A stretch of 64,000 bases of DNA from Eustoma russellianum (lineage: Eukaryota; Streptophyta; Magnoliopsida; Gentianales; Gentianaceae): contig AP025062.1 of NCBI GenBank assembly GCA_036186865.1, positions 9,565,436 to 9,629,435 on the forward strand, in the 5' to 3' direction. The position numbers and the translations under genes were made by a program. Of the stretch, positions 20,974-33,475 are shown in pieces. Numbering within the stretch: the stretch's first letter is position 1; each line of letters starts with the position of its first letter. Under the pieces are notes generated by a model. It saw nothing but the letters and a program-made list of their open reading frames with translations. It was not told the DNA's origin and ran no database searches.

Positions 20974-23900
20974 GGGGTCACATTAGAAGTTGTTAAAACT
21001 AGACAAGAATATACGAGTGATGATAAAAAGAAACTTAGTATGAATGCTAGGGCTATGCAATTGCTTCTAAACGGATTAAGTAAAAGTGAGTCTAGTTATG
21101 TGTCAAACTGTTCGAGTGCACAAGAAATGTGGAGGATACTAGAAATGAAACACGAAGACACGAGTCAAGTAAAAGAGTCAAAAATAAACATGCTTATGTC
21201 CACACTTGAGTCGTTTAAATTATTGCCTAATGAGTCTATTGTTGATATGGATCTTCGTTTGACTAACATTTACAACTCTCTTGAGTCTCTTGGTAAAGCT
21301 CTTACCACGCAGGAAAGGGTACAGAAAGTCCTACGAAGCCTTCCATCCGAATGGGATCCTAAAGTGACCGCTATAGAAGAAAGCAAGGAAACTAAGTCAA
21401 TAAAGATGGAAGAATTAATCGGATCACTTAAAGTTTATGAGAATAAACTCACCATACGGAAATCGGAATCATCCAAACAAGGTAAAGCTATTGCTTTTAA
21501 ATCAAATGAATACGTCTCCCCTCCCTCCGATCACGTAGATGATAGTGATTCTGAATCGGATAACGATGACTTAATTCTATTGGCTAAAGGCTTAAGAAAA
21601 TTTATGAGAAGGTCATTTAGAAACAAAAATAAGGGTACTACATCAAAGAGAAATAAGAACAAGTCAAATGATAAAGACGTTAAATGTTATGAATGTGGCA
21701 AACTCGGACACTTATCATATGACTGCCTCAATAAAGAAAAGCAAACAAATAAATACCCTGACAAGGAGCAGAACAAAAATAGACTCGTCTCAGAACCTAA
21801 ACAAAGGAAACGTGCTCTAAAGGCCTCCACCTAGAGTGATTCATCAGATTCTGAAACTGAGACCGAAGAGGAGACTGCACAAGTATGCTTTGCATCCAAA
21901 GCATCTAATGAGGTAGCATCTGATTCTGACTCTGACTCTGAACCCTCTTATGAAGATCTTTTTAGTCAGTATTTAGAACTGCATAAATTCACTAAGACTC
22001 TCGCTAAGGAAAAGAAGCGATTAATTGAAGACAAGAAACTGTTAGAATCTTCTAACGAGAATCTTGTTGCTCAATTAAGCGATTCAAAGAAAGAGTCATC
22101 ATGTGTCATTACTGCATTAAAGACAGAGATTTCATCATTGACCACTCAAAATAATGAAATGAAATCCGAGATTTCAAGTTTGAAATCAAGGAATACCGAT
22201 TTAGAGAAAATGATGAAACAGTTTGATACGGGGTCCAACATGTTGCATCGCATTATATTATCACAAAAGCATGATAGCGACAAAACGGGTTTGGGATACG
22301 TTGATACAAATGAAGTATCAACCAAACCAACCAAGTTTGTGGTGTCTAAAAAAGTAGACACCCCTAAGCCTCAAGTGGCGTCTAAGATGACGCATAAGGC
22401 GCCCCTTTCCTCATCACGCCCCACTTGTTCTTCATATCATGTGAAAGATAACTTTGTACCATATAGATATGAAAAGAAAAGAATAATGCATACACGAAAT
22501 TCATATCATCCACGCACTACGCACACACACAAGGACGTATCAAAAACATCCTTCATTTAGTGAGTATAAAGGAGTCCTTGGGCAAAGGACCAAAGTGCAT
22601 GCACCACATGTCTACTATATCGCACCTTCATTCTTGCCATTTGATAGGCCGAGAAGGATCACCCAAGTATGGGTACCGAAAGGTACTTTTACCAAGAGGT
22701 GATTAACTAACTCGAAAGGACCCAAAGTTAAAAGGATACCTAAATCATCTTTGCACATTGCAGGGAGCCCACACATCGAAAGATACAACTATTAAGTGGT
22801 TCCTTGACAGTGGATACTCGAGGCACATGACGGGTGACCCGAGCTTGTTCACCAAATTAAAGAAGGTCACAAAAGGCGGATCCGTGACCTTTGGAGACAA
22901 CAACGAAGGCAAGATCATCGGAAAAGGTACGATTGGAGATCCAAATACTCTCCAAATCTCCAACGTTTTTTGGTAAGCAACTTATCTTACAATCTTCTTA
23001 GCATTTCTCAATTTGTGGACAATTGTTTTAATGTGTGTTTCACCCACCCTTATTGCAATATAATAAATAAAAATGGAGAAACCGTTTTAAAAGGAAAACG
23101 AGAAGGTAATATTTTCACGCTTTCTATGGATGACGTGGTAGACGCTAGAGTTAAGTGCTTTATGTCAAATGAACCCAATGTGAATTTGTGGCATAGACGT
23201 TTAGGACATATTGGTATCTCCACACTAGATAAACTTCAACGAAAGAACCTAGTACGAGGACTGCCCAAGCTTGATTTAGACAACTTTCAGTTGTGTGAAT
23301 CTTGCATAAAAGGCAAACAAACACGTGAGTCACTTAAGCCTAAAAATGAAATAAGCACGACTAGAGTCTTAGAACTATTGCATATTGATTTGTTTGGTCC
23401 TAGTCGCACTACAAGCCTTGGTGGGCGCCACTATGCATGCGTGATTGTTGATGATTTTTCTCGTTATACTTGGACTTTATTTCTTGCACATAAGGATGAT
23501 AGCGTCATTGAGATTGGAAAATTAATTAGACAACTTGAAAATCAATACGGTGTAAGTGTGAAAAAGATAAGAAGTGATAGAGGCGGTGAGTTTAAAAACA
23601 AAGAGATGATTTCATTTTGCGAAAAAAAGGAATCAAGCATGAGTTTTCGCCACCTAGAACTCCACAATTAAATGGAGTAGTAGAAAGAAAGAATCGTACA
23701 TTACAAGAAATCGCTAGGACTATGTTATGCAAAAATAAATTGCCTAGATTTCTGTGGGCGAAAGCCGTAAATTGTGCATGCTATATTATAAATCGCCTAT
23801 CTATAAGAAAGAAAATAAACAAGACGCCTTATGAGATTTTGAATGATCGAATGCTTAAGATTGACTATTTTCGTGTGTTTGGATGCAAATGTTTTGTCTT

Positions 23901-25914
23901 GAATACAAAAGATAATTTAGATAAATTTGAATCCAAATCAATTGAGTGCATCTTTGTTGGATATTCTTTAAATTCAAAGGCATATAGGTGCTATGATCCT
24001 ATCACTAGACAAATCATGGAATCTATTCATGTGAAATTCAATGAATTTGGTGAAATTGATAAAGATAAGGAATATGACGATGACTTTGAATTGAAACCCA
24101 TGTTGAATGAAGATGATGGTTCTTTTGATATGCATGATATGAATGACACACTAGAAATGCATGATCACATAGAAATGCATGATAACATAGAAAATAATCA
24201 ACCAAGATGGCATAGAGATCACCCACATGATCTCATCATAGGCGACCTCACTCACGGGGTGCGACCACGTAGAAGAATTACTTCGGACGAAATAAATGAA
24301 TTTCATGCTATGATTTCTGAAATTGAGCCCAAAAATGTGCATGATTCTTTGAGTTATTTTTCTTGGATTGATGCCATGCATGATGAACTTAATCAATTTG
24401 TTAGAAACGATGTATGGGATTTAGTGCCACGACCACAAGAAAAGACTATAATAGGCACAAAGTGGGTGTTTAGGAATAAAATGAATGAAGAAGGAAAGGT
24501 TGTTAGAAATAAAGCGAGAGTTGTAGCACAAGGATATAATCAAGAATAAGGAATTGACTACGATGAAACATTTGCACCTGTAGCACGTTTAGAAGCTATA
24601 CGACTATTACTTGCTATTGCTTGCATGAAAGATTTCAGATTATATCAAATGGACGTAAAAAGTGCATTCCTAAACGGATTTATACAAGAAGAAGTATACG
24701 TGAAGCAACCACCCGGTTTTGAAGATTTGAAACATCCCGATCACGTGTACAAACTAAAGAAAACACTATACGGCCTAAAGCAAGCACCGAGAGCATGGTA
24801 TGATCGTTTTGCTACTTTCCTTTTAGAAAAAGGTTTTAAACGAGGTACTATAGATAGTACACTATTTTTGAAACAAGATAAATCGGATTTACTTATTATC
24901 CAAATCTACGTTGATGACATTATTTTCGGTTCTACCTCACATAGACTTGTTGAAGATTTTGAAAATTGCATGAAATCTGAATTTGAAATGTCTATGGTTG
25001 GTGAACTTAATTATTTTCTTGGCTTGCAGATTAAGCAAACAAGTAAAGGGATTCACATAAGTCAAGCAAAATATGTCAATGACATGATTAAAAAGTTTAA
25101 CTTTGAAAATTTGAAACCATCCCCCACCCCTATGAGTGTCACTACTAAATTAGACAAAGACGAACATGGTAAAGATGTTGATAATGGCTTATATCGATCT
25201 ATGATAGGTTCTTTGCTATATTTAACTGCTAGTAGGCGTGATATTATGTTTAGTGTATGCATGTGCGCACGATTTCAAAGTCAACCTAAGGTGTCTCACT
25301 ATAATGCGGTAAAGAGAATATTCCGCTATATTAAGCACACGCCCACCTTAGGAATTTGGTACGATAAGGATTCTACATTTAACTTACATGCTTACACTGA
25401 TGCAGATTATGGTGGCTGCAAAATAGATAGAAAAAGCACGAACAGAACTTGCCAATTTTTAGGAAATTCACTTATTTCATGGTTTTCCAAAAAGCAAGTA
25501 AGTGTTGCTCTGTCCACTACTGAGGCTGAGTATATGGCACTTAGTCTTTGTTGCACACAGTTGTTGTGGATAAAACAACAACTCTCGGACTTTGGAATTA
25601 CCGTAAATAGAATCCCTATATATTGTGATAGTATGAGTGCAATTAACTTGTCTAAGAACCCCGTGTTACATTCTAAGGCTAAGCATATAGAAGTACGCTA
25701 TCACTTTCTTCGTGATCACGTAAACAATGGTGATATTGTCATAGATCACGTACGCACAGAAGCACAAGTAGCGGATATCTTTACAAAAGCGTTAAATCAA
25801 GCCACATATGAATCTCTACGTTCTAAATTAGGCATGATTCCCGTTGATATGATTTGATTTGACGTGATTTGATTTTCTTTCCTTATTGACATGAATCTTT
25901 TGATTTACTTTCCA

Positions 25915-26105
25915 AAATAAAGGGGGAGACAAAAGCATTATTTAAGGGGGAGAGAGAGACTAATTGATACCAATTGCACAAATCAAGGGGGAGCCGGATT
26001 TGAAATTTGAAATTCAAATTGAAAATTTGTGCATGTTTGAAGGGGGAGCGTTAGCATTTAAATCATGTGCATAAGTTATTTTGAAAATCATCAAAAAGGG
26101 GAGAT
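25915..26105 (+). promoter_or_regulatory. TE3 polypurine tracts
   Basis: The tract AAAAAGGGGAGAT directly before the 3' LTR (26093-26105) is the expected plus-strand primer. Four more purine blocks of the type AAGGGGGAG(A/C) lie at about 25918, 25945, 25986 and 26040. Multiple tracts are known upstream of 3' LTRs in some SIRE-type elements. Confidence 0.7.
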
Positions 26106-29100
26106 TGTAGAGAAAAGGGGGTTTGAGTGATTTCAAAATAAGTGACTTAGATGCATGATATATATACAAACGTGTACATGTATGCATGATACTTTGCTAT
26201 TACTTGCCTTATTTAGCTTATATATTATGTTGCCGTACTAACGAGCCATGAAGCGTTAAAGCTTACATTATATGGCAAACATTTGTTGTGTTTATATTAT
26301 TTTCAGGTGCCACCATTAATGAACTAAACTAGTTCATTAAGTGAAGTACTTAGTTTATTAAACTAAGTAGTTCATTAAAGGAAGCCACATTTGGAAAAGG
26401 CACAAAGGCAACAAGGCTAAGGAAGGAAAGTTTTTTCCTCCTCCCCTCTTAATTATACACGCCTATATACATATATATTACATATATTTTCATATTTTTT
26501 GAAAAAGGCACATACACATGTATTCCAACGTACTACCGACACGTTATATATTTTACGTACGTACGTTAACGTCACACCACTATACTAAACTCATATTTAT
26601 GAGTATATTCAGGTCTTATATCATATGATATAAGATATGGTGTTGACAAATTAAATACGACACGATAAAAGGTTCTAAACCAAAAATTGTCGTATCGGGC
26701 GAATACCGAAACTTCGCCAACGTGTCACGTACTTGCCATAAATAGATGGCCTATACCTCAAAAATCATTATTATTTTCGTGGGTTACATGTAATATTCAA
26801 CCAAAAAATACTTTCCATGTTGGCACACACAAAGTACTCCACATTAAGGCCAAAATGTGAAGATTCCAAGTTTAATTTTGTCACATGTTAATGGTACCAC
26901 TTTAGACCAGTTAGATTTAAAGTATATATTATATATATTATGTATAACATAATATATATAACATGTGCAAAAGTTGGAATTTAAATCAGAGAAAAATCGG
27001 GTAATCGATAAATATCGAAAATTCGGATTTCTACGCACACAACACATGGAACGTTTTTGGTACATCATGTGACACGTATCTAGACACTTTTTACATATGT
27101 TATACATCTTAAAGTGTTCTAGAAAATTAAATTAAGGGCTGATTGGAATATAACATGTGTGTATTATTAAATGTGCATTATTTTATAAAGTTAGCAAAAA
27201 TAAATTTCAGCACATGCACATACATATCCAACGCCACCTACAGCTGAGATGGAGCTTATTTGGAGCCTTGTTGGCATATTGATTGGTCAAGGATCAATCA
27301 TGCAATGTTGGTGAATTAAATAGAGAAGCTACAAATGGTAAGAATTCAAAGTTTGTCTTATAACACATGCTGAAAACTTCAGCATGCTACACAAGGCTGG
27401 CCGATTTTTTAATATAAATGTGATATAATTTGTCATCTTTTATTGTGTGATTGATTGGAAGAAGATATGGAAGCAATTTGAAAATTATTTAAATTAATAA
27501 AGTGTGATATTTTATATATCACACATGCTGAAAATTTTTCAGCATATGTGAGACATGTGGTGGCCGAATTTATGAGCTAAATAGAGTCAAAGTTCATTTC
27601 TCATGTGATAGGAATAATTACCATCAATTGGTGATTCATTTTTTTAAAGAAAAATCAAAGTAAATTTGGCATTATTTTGAATGAAATGGAATGATTCACA
27701 TGCTGAAAATTCAGCATGGCAATGTTACATTATGGCCGATTTTTGCCTTAACAAGAAAGGAATTTTTGTCTTGAAATTTATGTGATAAATCTTATGACTT
27801 ATGGAAATTATTTGGTGATGATTTTGGCACATGTTTAAATGTTATTCTCAGATTTTTCCAAGTCATCAATGATGACAACATTCATACAATAAGAAGGTGC
27901 CAAGTAAGCGAAGCCTAAATGATCATCCAATAAGAAGATGCCAAGTAAGCAAGACTTTGTCACAATGATGTCTTACATCCTCCCAAGGACTTACAAGATA
28001 ATTTTCAAGAGGGGGAGGCACCTACAAGGGGACGGATATATGGCATAAAAAGAAAAGAAGAGAGCAAACAAAACAAGAACAAGCATTGCAAATCAAAGTG
28101 ATCAAAAAGCCTAGCTCTTCTTCTACATTCTCCTTCTTTCCTTCTTCTTCTTGTAAGCCTATTGTATTCATATATTTCAATCTTGAATAGGCTTGATATA
28201 GACCACCACATATTCCATATCTTTGTAAAAGATTGATCAAGGTGTGATCAATCTTCATTCTTGCTAGGTGGTGGTGTTTGTGCAAATTGTATTCACCGTA
28301 CAAGGTTTGTAAAGGGTTGGAGTTAGGTGTAACTCTATCAACCCTGTGGTAAGGTGTGTTGTGTGTGTGATTAGTGTGAACAAAGGAAGGTGTTCCTTGA
28401 AGACTTGAGTATGTTGTTTATAACCAAACCAGTATAAAAATCTTGGTGCAATTTACTTTCAGCATTTACTTTTCAGTTACTGCACAGTTTACGCTTCTTG
28501 TTCGCATTCGCAAAAACAGTAAACGATTTCCAAAAATCACAAAAATTTCTAGAAATATACTCACACGTTCTAAGGTCAATTTGGCACAAGCTTCAACCCT
28601 TTTGGATAAGTATAAGTCGATCAAACATCAAAAGTTCTGAGACAAGTGCAGTCTGATTTTCAGACTTGCAAAGGTTGAGACTTTGATTGTAGTTGACCTA
28701 TTTCCCAAAAGAATTTTGCAAAACTGTTTCAACCCAATTAAATATAGTATATAAGGAGTTAGTGGTCAAATTTCCAGAGCATTTTGACATACACACAAAT
28801 AGGAATAAATTTTTCAAAACCGTCTATCGTTTCTGGCAGATTCGAGCAATCTGATTACCAACGTTTTTTGAAGGGGTTAAAGGTTGAATTTTAATTTGAA
28901 ATTTTTAGGGGACCCTCATAACATCTGAGGCTAAGTTCTCTCAAAATTTCAGAATTTTTGTAGACCTCTAACCTGGTTTTAAAAACATTTTAAAACTGGT
29001 CCTGAAAACAGAATCTGTTTTCAAAAGTTGAATTGGTTAGGTTCAAACAAATTTAAAAACCACACTTTCCGCACCATCTATTCAACCCCCCTTCTAGTGG

Positions 29101-29118
29101 TGCCTTGCAGATCATACA
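26106..29118 (+). repeat. TE3 3' LTR
   Basis: 3,013 bp, the partner of 16403-19448. The length difference comes from a few small indels (for example a shorter repeat near 27350). The same three hairpins are kept, and one stem is better paired here than in the 5' copy. Confidence 0.9.
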
Positions 29119-29123
29119 CATCG

Positions 29124-30273
29124 AGTATCTTCTTTCTTCCCCACCTTTTTCTGTAAGAAATGTATTTCTACTGAGTTTTGTTTTTGAACTGTCATGTAAA
29201 TGTTCAAAGTCTTGGATATTGTAAGTTACGTATATGATGATATTAGCACCTTTTCTTGCATTCTTTCTTCTTGTTTCTCAATGGGATGGTAGAATCAAAA
29301 TTTTCTCCATTCCAGCTATTTGTGGCAGGTTGTTTTTTCTTTTTTTTTTCTTTAGTTGACATTCTTTCTTCTTGTTTCTTCTGGTTAACATTCTTTCTTC
29401 TTGTTCCTCTCTTTCCCTAAATTGTTAATTTTTTCTTTCTTTTCCTTCGTCCGGAGGGTGTTTTCTCTCATACCTTTTTCTTCATTCCAGCTATTTGTGG
29501 TAGTTTGTTCGTTTTTTTTTTCATTTCTTTTGGGGGAGGTGGTGTTGGCTGGCATCTTCATTTATCAGTGGCTTTTTAAAAAATTCGGCTTTATCACTAC
29601 TTGGCCAATTAAATGTGTGAAACATCTCATTACATTTCCTCTTTTTCTTTTTTTCTTTTTTCTTTTTCTATTTTCACATACTTTATTTCATAACCAGTTT
29701 AGTTATCTTGTAGCCTGTGCAAGTAACCAGCAAGACAAAGAGGAGACACAGAGCCCTTGCTGAGTTCAAGGTAGAATCCTACTTCAAAGCAGGTAATGGC
29801 CATCCAAGAAATGTGTCAACGCGGTGTTATAAGAATCCAGCCTATCAGTAGAAGCTTCCCCCTTTTTGGTAAAATGGGTGTTCCAAAACCAGAAAGTTAG
29901 ATGGCTAGAAAGTCACATAAAGTGGACTCTTTTCCATTTTAGCAGACAAAAGATATTAAAGGTCTACAGACAATGGGGACATGTTCCTCTTTGCATCAAC
30001 CATTGTGGAACTTAAATTTATGTTGGACTGATTTTATGTATGGAATATTAAGAGACGATAACTTATTAGCTTTTTGATTTCGATTCATAGGTGGAACACC
30101 TTAGAGGCTGAAGAAAGTTTGGACTCTGGTACTGCCTCAACCTGCAACAAGCTTATTAAGGTTGGTTTTAATGTTTGTATAAACCCAATCATCCCCCCCT
30201 GCCCCCTTCCTAAAGCAAAAAAGAAGTCTTGTAAAGAAAGAATTAAAAAAAAGTTAAAGCAATTATCAGGTCT
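29124..30273. other. Downstream of the CREST gene: T-rich repeats, no firm gene
   Basis: The first about 150 bp continue the 3' flank interrupted by TE3. 29250-29690 is pyrimidine-rich with near-duplicate phrases (attctttcttcttgtttct three times; ccagctatttgtgg twice). Short open stretches with splice-like borders occur at 29710-29770 and 30091-30159 on the plus strand. They do not join into a convincing protein and are not called as exons. Confidence 0.5.
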
Positions 30274-30402
30274 TTAGTAGTTGGGTTGTAGTTCATTGGT
30301 CACAGAGACACCTTTGTTTCCAGCTTCCAGAACATAACCATCTCGAATAATTCTGTAATGAGCACTGTGGACATCATCGAAATAGAGAATGGCAAATTGG
30401 CC
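30274..30402 (-). pseudogene. Orphan terminal coding exon of an unrecognised gene
   Basis: On the minus strand a good acceptor (TTGACAG) precedes 43 codons in phase 0 (42 residues and a TAA at 30274-30276). The peptide begins GQFAILYFDDVHSAHYRII and ends VTNELQPNY, with the composition of a real protein. No matching upstream exon is seen before the retrotransposon nest that starts at about 30520-30950. I do not recognise the family. It could be the 3' end of a gene displaced or destroyed by the nest, or a captured fragment. The exon itself carries no lesion. Confidence 0.55.
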
Positions 30403-30654
30403 CTGTCAATTCTTTATTTTCTTTACTTATTTCAACACATCATTTGATCTGACCCCAGTAGAGTAGAAAAACGCTTTACCTTACTATTCCTTAATTGTTG
30501 GTGTATACTTCTGTGTAAACGTCACGTGTATATCTGATGAATTGGCCCCTGTTCGAAAATCCTTTTGGCTCCGCCAATGATCATGACTGAAATTTCGCAC
30601 ATGTATGACTTTAGAACAATCCGTGTAAGATTCTTTTCCATAGCAGCTCCTGTT

Positions 30655-30845
30655 AAATTTGGTAGAACTGAAGTACGCAGCCGAGCTGGATAGTGCCGAG
30701 CTGAATTTAAGCTAACCTGGATAGTGCCGAGCTGAGCTGCACAGAAAAGGTTCTCAGACGGACAGTAGCGTTGCCGTGCTGAGCTAGACACCAGTGCTGC
30801 CGAACTGAGCTAAACAACAGTGCATTGATTTCAGCTCAGCAATGC
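30655..30845. repeat. GCCGAGCTGA-type short repeats
   Basis: Variants of gtgccgagctga recur at about 30681, 30726, 30775 and 30802, with agctcagc in inverse orientation near 30833. No coding signal. Confidence 0.6.
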
Positions 30846-30947
30846 ATCAGAAGTCTATGGGATGAAATATTTCTTGATTGGAAATTTGATTGAGAGGAAT
30901 CTTGTTCTTAGTCAAACTCTCCATATTTATCTTTAATAAGGAATATC

Positions 30948-31265
30948 TGTTAGAGTCCTATTCATGGTAGGTGACGTTGTAAAAGAAGAATTCCTTATAT
31001 CATGTTGATCCCTTTCTCCTATAAAATCCCCTGATTAGACGCAGAATTGATGTAACCGAAATCTGAGTTGGTCGATAGTGAAATTTCTGGCTAGCCGCCG
31101 CCGTAGGTTTTTTCCCCTTGAGGGTTTTCCAACGTAAAAAATTGTGTGTTCTTTGTTTACTGTTTTCATTGATTATTATTCATTACGTTTGTATCACTAC
31201 TGCGTGATTGTGCGTTCTTGTCAACAATCATTGTGGTTGTTTCTGCTGTTCCGCCACCCCCAACA
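30948..31265 (+). repeat. 5' LTR of a truncated Ty1/copia element
   Basis: The segment starts TGTTAGAGTCC and ends ...CCCCCAACA directly before a primer site (gggtatcagagcc, 31268-31280) matching the tRNA-iMet complement. A leader and a TATA-like stretch (cctataaaatcc, about 31019) are visible. The left border may lie further upstream (30840-30947), since similar sequence continues. No partner LTR is in the window. Confidence 0.65.
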
Positions 31266-31376
31266 ACGGGTATCAGAGCCTTAGGGTTCTTTGTTCGAGT
31301 GGGAGCAACGGACAATGATGGTAAATCAAGGATTGAGATATTCGATGGATCAAACTTCGGTTTCATGAAGATGCAG
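31266..31376 (+). pseudogene. Copia gag start, cut by TE4
   Basis: After the primer site the frame reads NDGKSRIEIFDGSNFGFMKM, the familiar beginning of a Copia Gag (usually FDG-NF--WKMKM). It ends abruptly at the TG of the family-A gypsy LTR at 31377. The rest of this Copia element is not seen to the right of the nest. Confidence 0.65.
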
Positions 31377-32140
31377 TGTAGCGCCCCAGCACGAAACTAG
31401 ACATTGGTACCAGTGCACCCGCCGTAGCCTACTACGAGAATTACGAAGCGTCAAAGCAGATTAAGCACACCTCATTCATGACGTAAGATACATCAGCGGA
31501 AACGACGTAGAATTAAAACTTCAATAACAATAATCTCCCAAATGAAACACAGCGGAAATAAAACGTGTCAGGAAGAGTGTTCAAAGTATCCTTCAATACA
31601 AAGTTTTACCAGTGAATCCCTCAACTAAAGGATAAGGACTGTAAGCCTGTCCATTTTAGTGACTATCGCCCCAATGAGCCCACTCGCCGATATCTTCTAC
31701 AAAAATCATCTTGTACTTTGGCTCACCTGAAAAGCAGATAGAGTAATTGTTCTTAGCGAAAACATCGCCAGCAAGTAACCCGTCTATACACCTTACGGGA
31801 TCACACACGACGAGTCACCAGTGCATAAGACATTGCCCAAAATAAGGTACTCGGATTAGCAAATAGCATCTTTATAAGAATTCCTCAAAACGGATAAAAC
31901 ACATAAATGATACACGGATACGAGAACAAACATGTACTAAATCAACATATCACATAAGCAAGTCATTAGCTAGTCACATTTCTTGCATGTCAAATCTTAT
32001 GCTTCTTGTATCATGATGCATGTACTTCTTTAAAACCACACACAACACCCATGCATATGCCTTCTTCCATAAACATGTCATGCATGTCATTTCACAAAAC
32101 ATTTCATAACTCTTCTTATCATATTCTTTGCGTAGCAGAA

Positions 32141-32480
32141 CTTTATACCCTGTGGGTGATCAGTCCACAGCAAACAGAATTTTATACCCCGTGCTGAAAG
32201 GTCCACGGCCCCATAACATATAACTTTATACCCCGTGCTGAAAGGTCCACGGCCCCATTACATATATCATATATCCGTGCTGAAAGGTCCACGGCCCCAT
32301 TACATATATCATATATCCGTGCTGATAGGTCCACGGCCCCATAAAATAACTTTATTTTCCGTGCTAATAGGTCCACGGCCTAATAAAATACTTTATACCC
32401 TGCTGTTGATTCACAGATCACGCTTTTATACACTGCTTTCGCAGGCGTGACTTTTATACCCTGCGATCAACCAGCAGCCA
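32141..32480 (-). repeat. Array of hairpin units with TATA motifs in the family-A LTR
   Basis: About nine units of 35-45 bp. Most contain CTTTATACCC (GGGTATAAAG on the element's coding strand) followed by a short stem: CTGTGG/CCACAG (32150-32170), CCGTG/CACGG (32189-32208 and four more) and CTGC/GCAG types at the right end. The same array is at 47010-47395 and 62985-63262. Confidence 0.85.
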
Positions 32481-33199
32481 TCGTTGCTTTTCGAAAACTT
32501 TAATCTTCTTTTCAAACTCGTATTCTTTTCGCAAACCGAAACTCATGTCAAAATGCAAAGTGTTCACGTCATGATGCAGAATGCTCATGTAACATCATAT
32601 AAAATGTGTAAACATGCACACACACTTTACATATCAAGTACAAAGTCCTGAACCTCTATCACATCCTGCTCGTATCATTTCATGTCCTTTCGTATTACGA
32701 AATCATCTCGAGTTCACACTTGAACTTGCTCGTTCATACTTCCTCAAACACACCCTTTTCGTACAATTTTGTGCTCTTTCATATTGCTACTCACTTTGGA
32801 TTCATACCTAACTTTACTCATTCACACTTAATGTTTACAACTCAAATACACCTCATTCCTACCACTTCATGCCCTTTCGTAACGCGAATCCACTTCGAAT
32901 TCATACTTAACCCTACTCATTCACACTTAATGTTTACAACTCTAGCACACTTTCAAAACACTTTGTCATTTATGAGCAATGGAAGAGAATAAAGGTATCT
33001 CACACACATCTTACATATCAAGTATACGGTCTTGCACCTCAAACACTCCCTGTTTGTATCTTTTCCAAGTCTGTTCGTCTCACTAATTCACTTGGAATTC
33101 AATCTTATTCTTACTTAGTCAAACTTACCATCTATTCCTCAATTACACCTCAAATACCCTTGCATTTTATGTTCAAAAGAAGTGTATAGAGTTACTACA

Positions 33200-33475
33200 C
33201 ATACATAGGGCGCCTAAAGGGTCAAAAAGACTTCCAGTATACTTCGAACGCTACATGGAGCGCCTAATGCGGACATGGAGCGCCTATACTAGGCGTTCGA
33301 AGTGTTCAGGAATGTGCCGTACACATCGAACACGTACATGAAGCGCCTAATGTGACATGAAGCGCCTAATGTAGGTGTTCGAAGTGTACGGGGATACTCT
33401 GGGACATATTGAACGCCTACATTCGGCACCTAATGTGACTTGGAGCGCCTAATGTAGGTGTTCGAAGTGTTCTGA
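33200..33475 (-). repeat. GCGCCTAA / GTTCGAAGTGT repeat array in the family-A LTR
   Basis: The phrase gaagcgcctaatgt and variants recur about eight times, interleaved with taggtgttcgaagtgt (four times) and its partial inverse gaacgcctac. The block is repeated in the third LTR copy at about 63603-63870. Confidence 0.8.

Larger units (their letters stand above)
19503..25857 (+). pseudogene. TE3 gag-pol polyprotein, interrupted
   Basis: ATG at 19503. Gag is split at 19693 by a solo LTR and resumes in the same frame at 20974. A CCHC knuckle (CYECGKLGHLSYDC) lies near 21690-21730. Protease appears as WFLDSGYSRHMTGD (about 22797-22840), with Tyr where related elements have Cys. Then come GAG-preintegrase (LWHRRLGH), an integrase core (ends NGVVERKN), RT with YVDD (about 24907-24918), and RNase H ending ADIFTKAL. 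Lesions besides the insertion: a stop at 21832-21834 (probably TGG to TAG), frameshifts near 22557, 22970 and 23620 (an A-run), and a stop at 24547-24549. From 24550 to 25857 the frame is open. Confidence 0.88.
16403..29118 (+). mobile_element. TE3: 12.7-kb SIRE/Maximus-like Ty1/copia element with 3-kb LTRs
   Basis: Plus-strand element with LTRs 16403-19448 (3,046 bp) and 26106-29118 (3,013 bp), both TG...CA and very similar throughout. Perfect 5-bp target repeats catcg lie at 16398-16402 and 29119-29123. A primer site TGGTATTAAAGCGCAG (19451-19466) resembles tRNA-iMet. The Gag start (PPLFDGESFIQWK), the long LTRs and overall size fit the SIRE/Maximus lineage. Only about 250 bp separate pol from the 3' LTR, so there is no env-like third frame. 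It lies in the likely 3' UTR of the CREST gene, in sense orientation. Confidence 0.93.

Noticed and set aside
25858..26105. env-like third frame in TE3
   Set aside because: Only about 250 bp between pol and LTR, filled with purine tracts and stops.
29401..29763. 120-codon plus-strand frame rich in Phe, Leu and Ser
   Set aside because: Arises from T-rich low-complexity DNA; no domain or splice support.
30074..30277. Plus-strand frame with a coding-like stretch (WNTLEAEESLD)
   Set aside because: It overlaps the end of the better supported minus-strand exon at 30274, and no upstream exon joins in phase.
32235..32450. Open frames across the family-A repeat array (also 47152-47367)
   Set aside because: They are translations of the tandem 40-bp units, with no protein family wording and no start context.
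32141..32480. CRISPR-like array (regular short repeats)
   Set aside because: Units vary, lie inside an LTR of a eukaryotic retrotransposon, and there are no unique spacers or cas genes.
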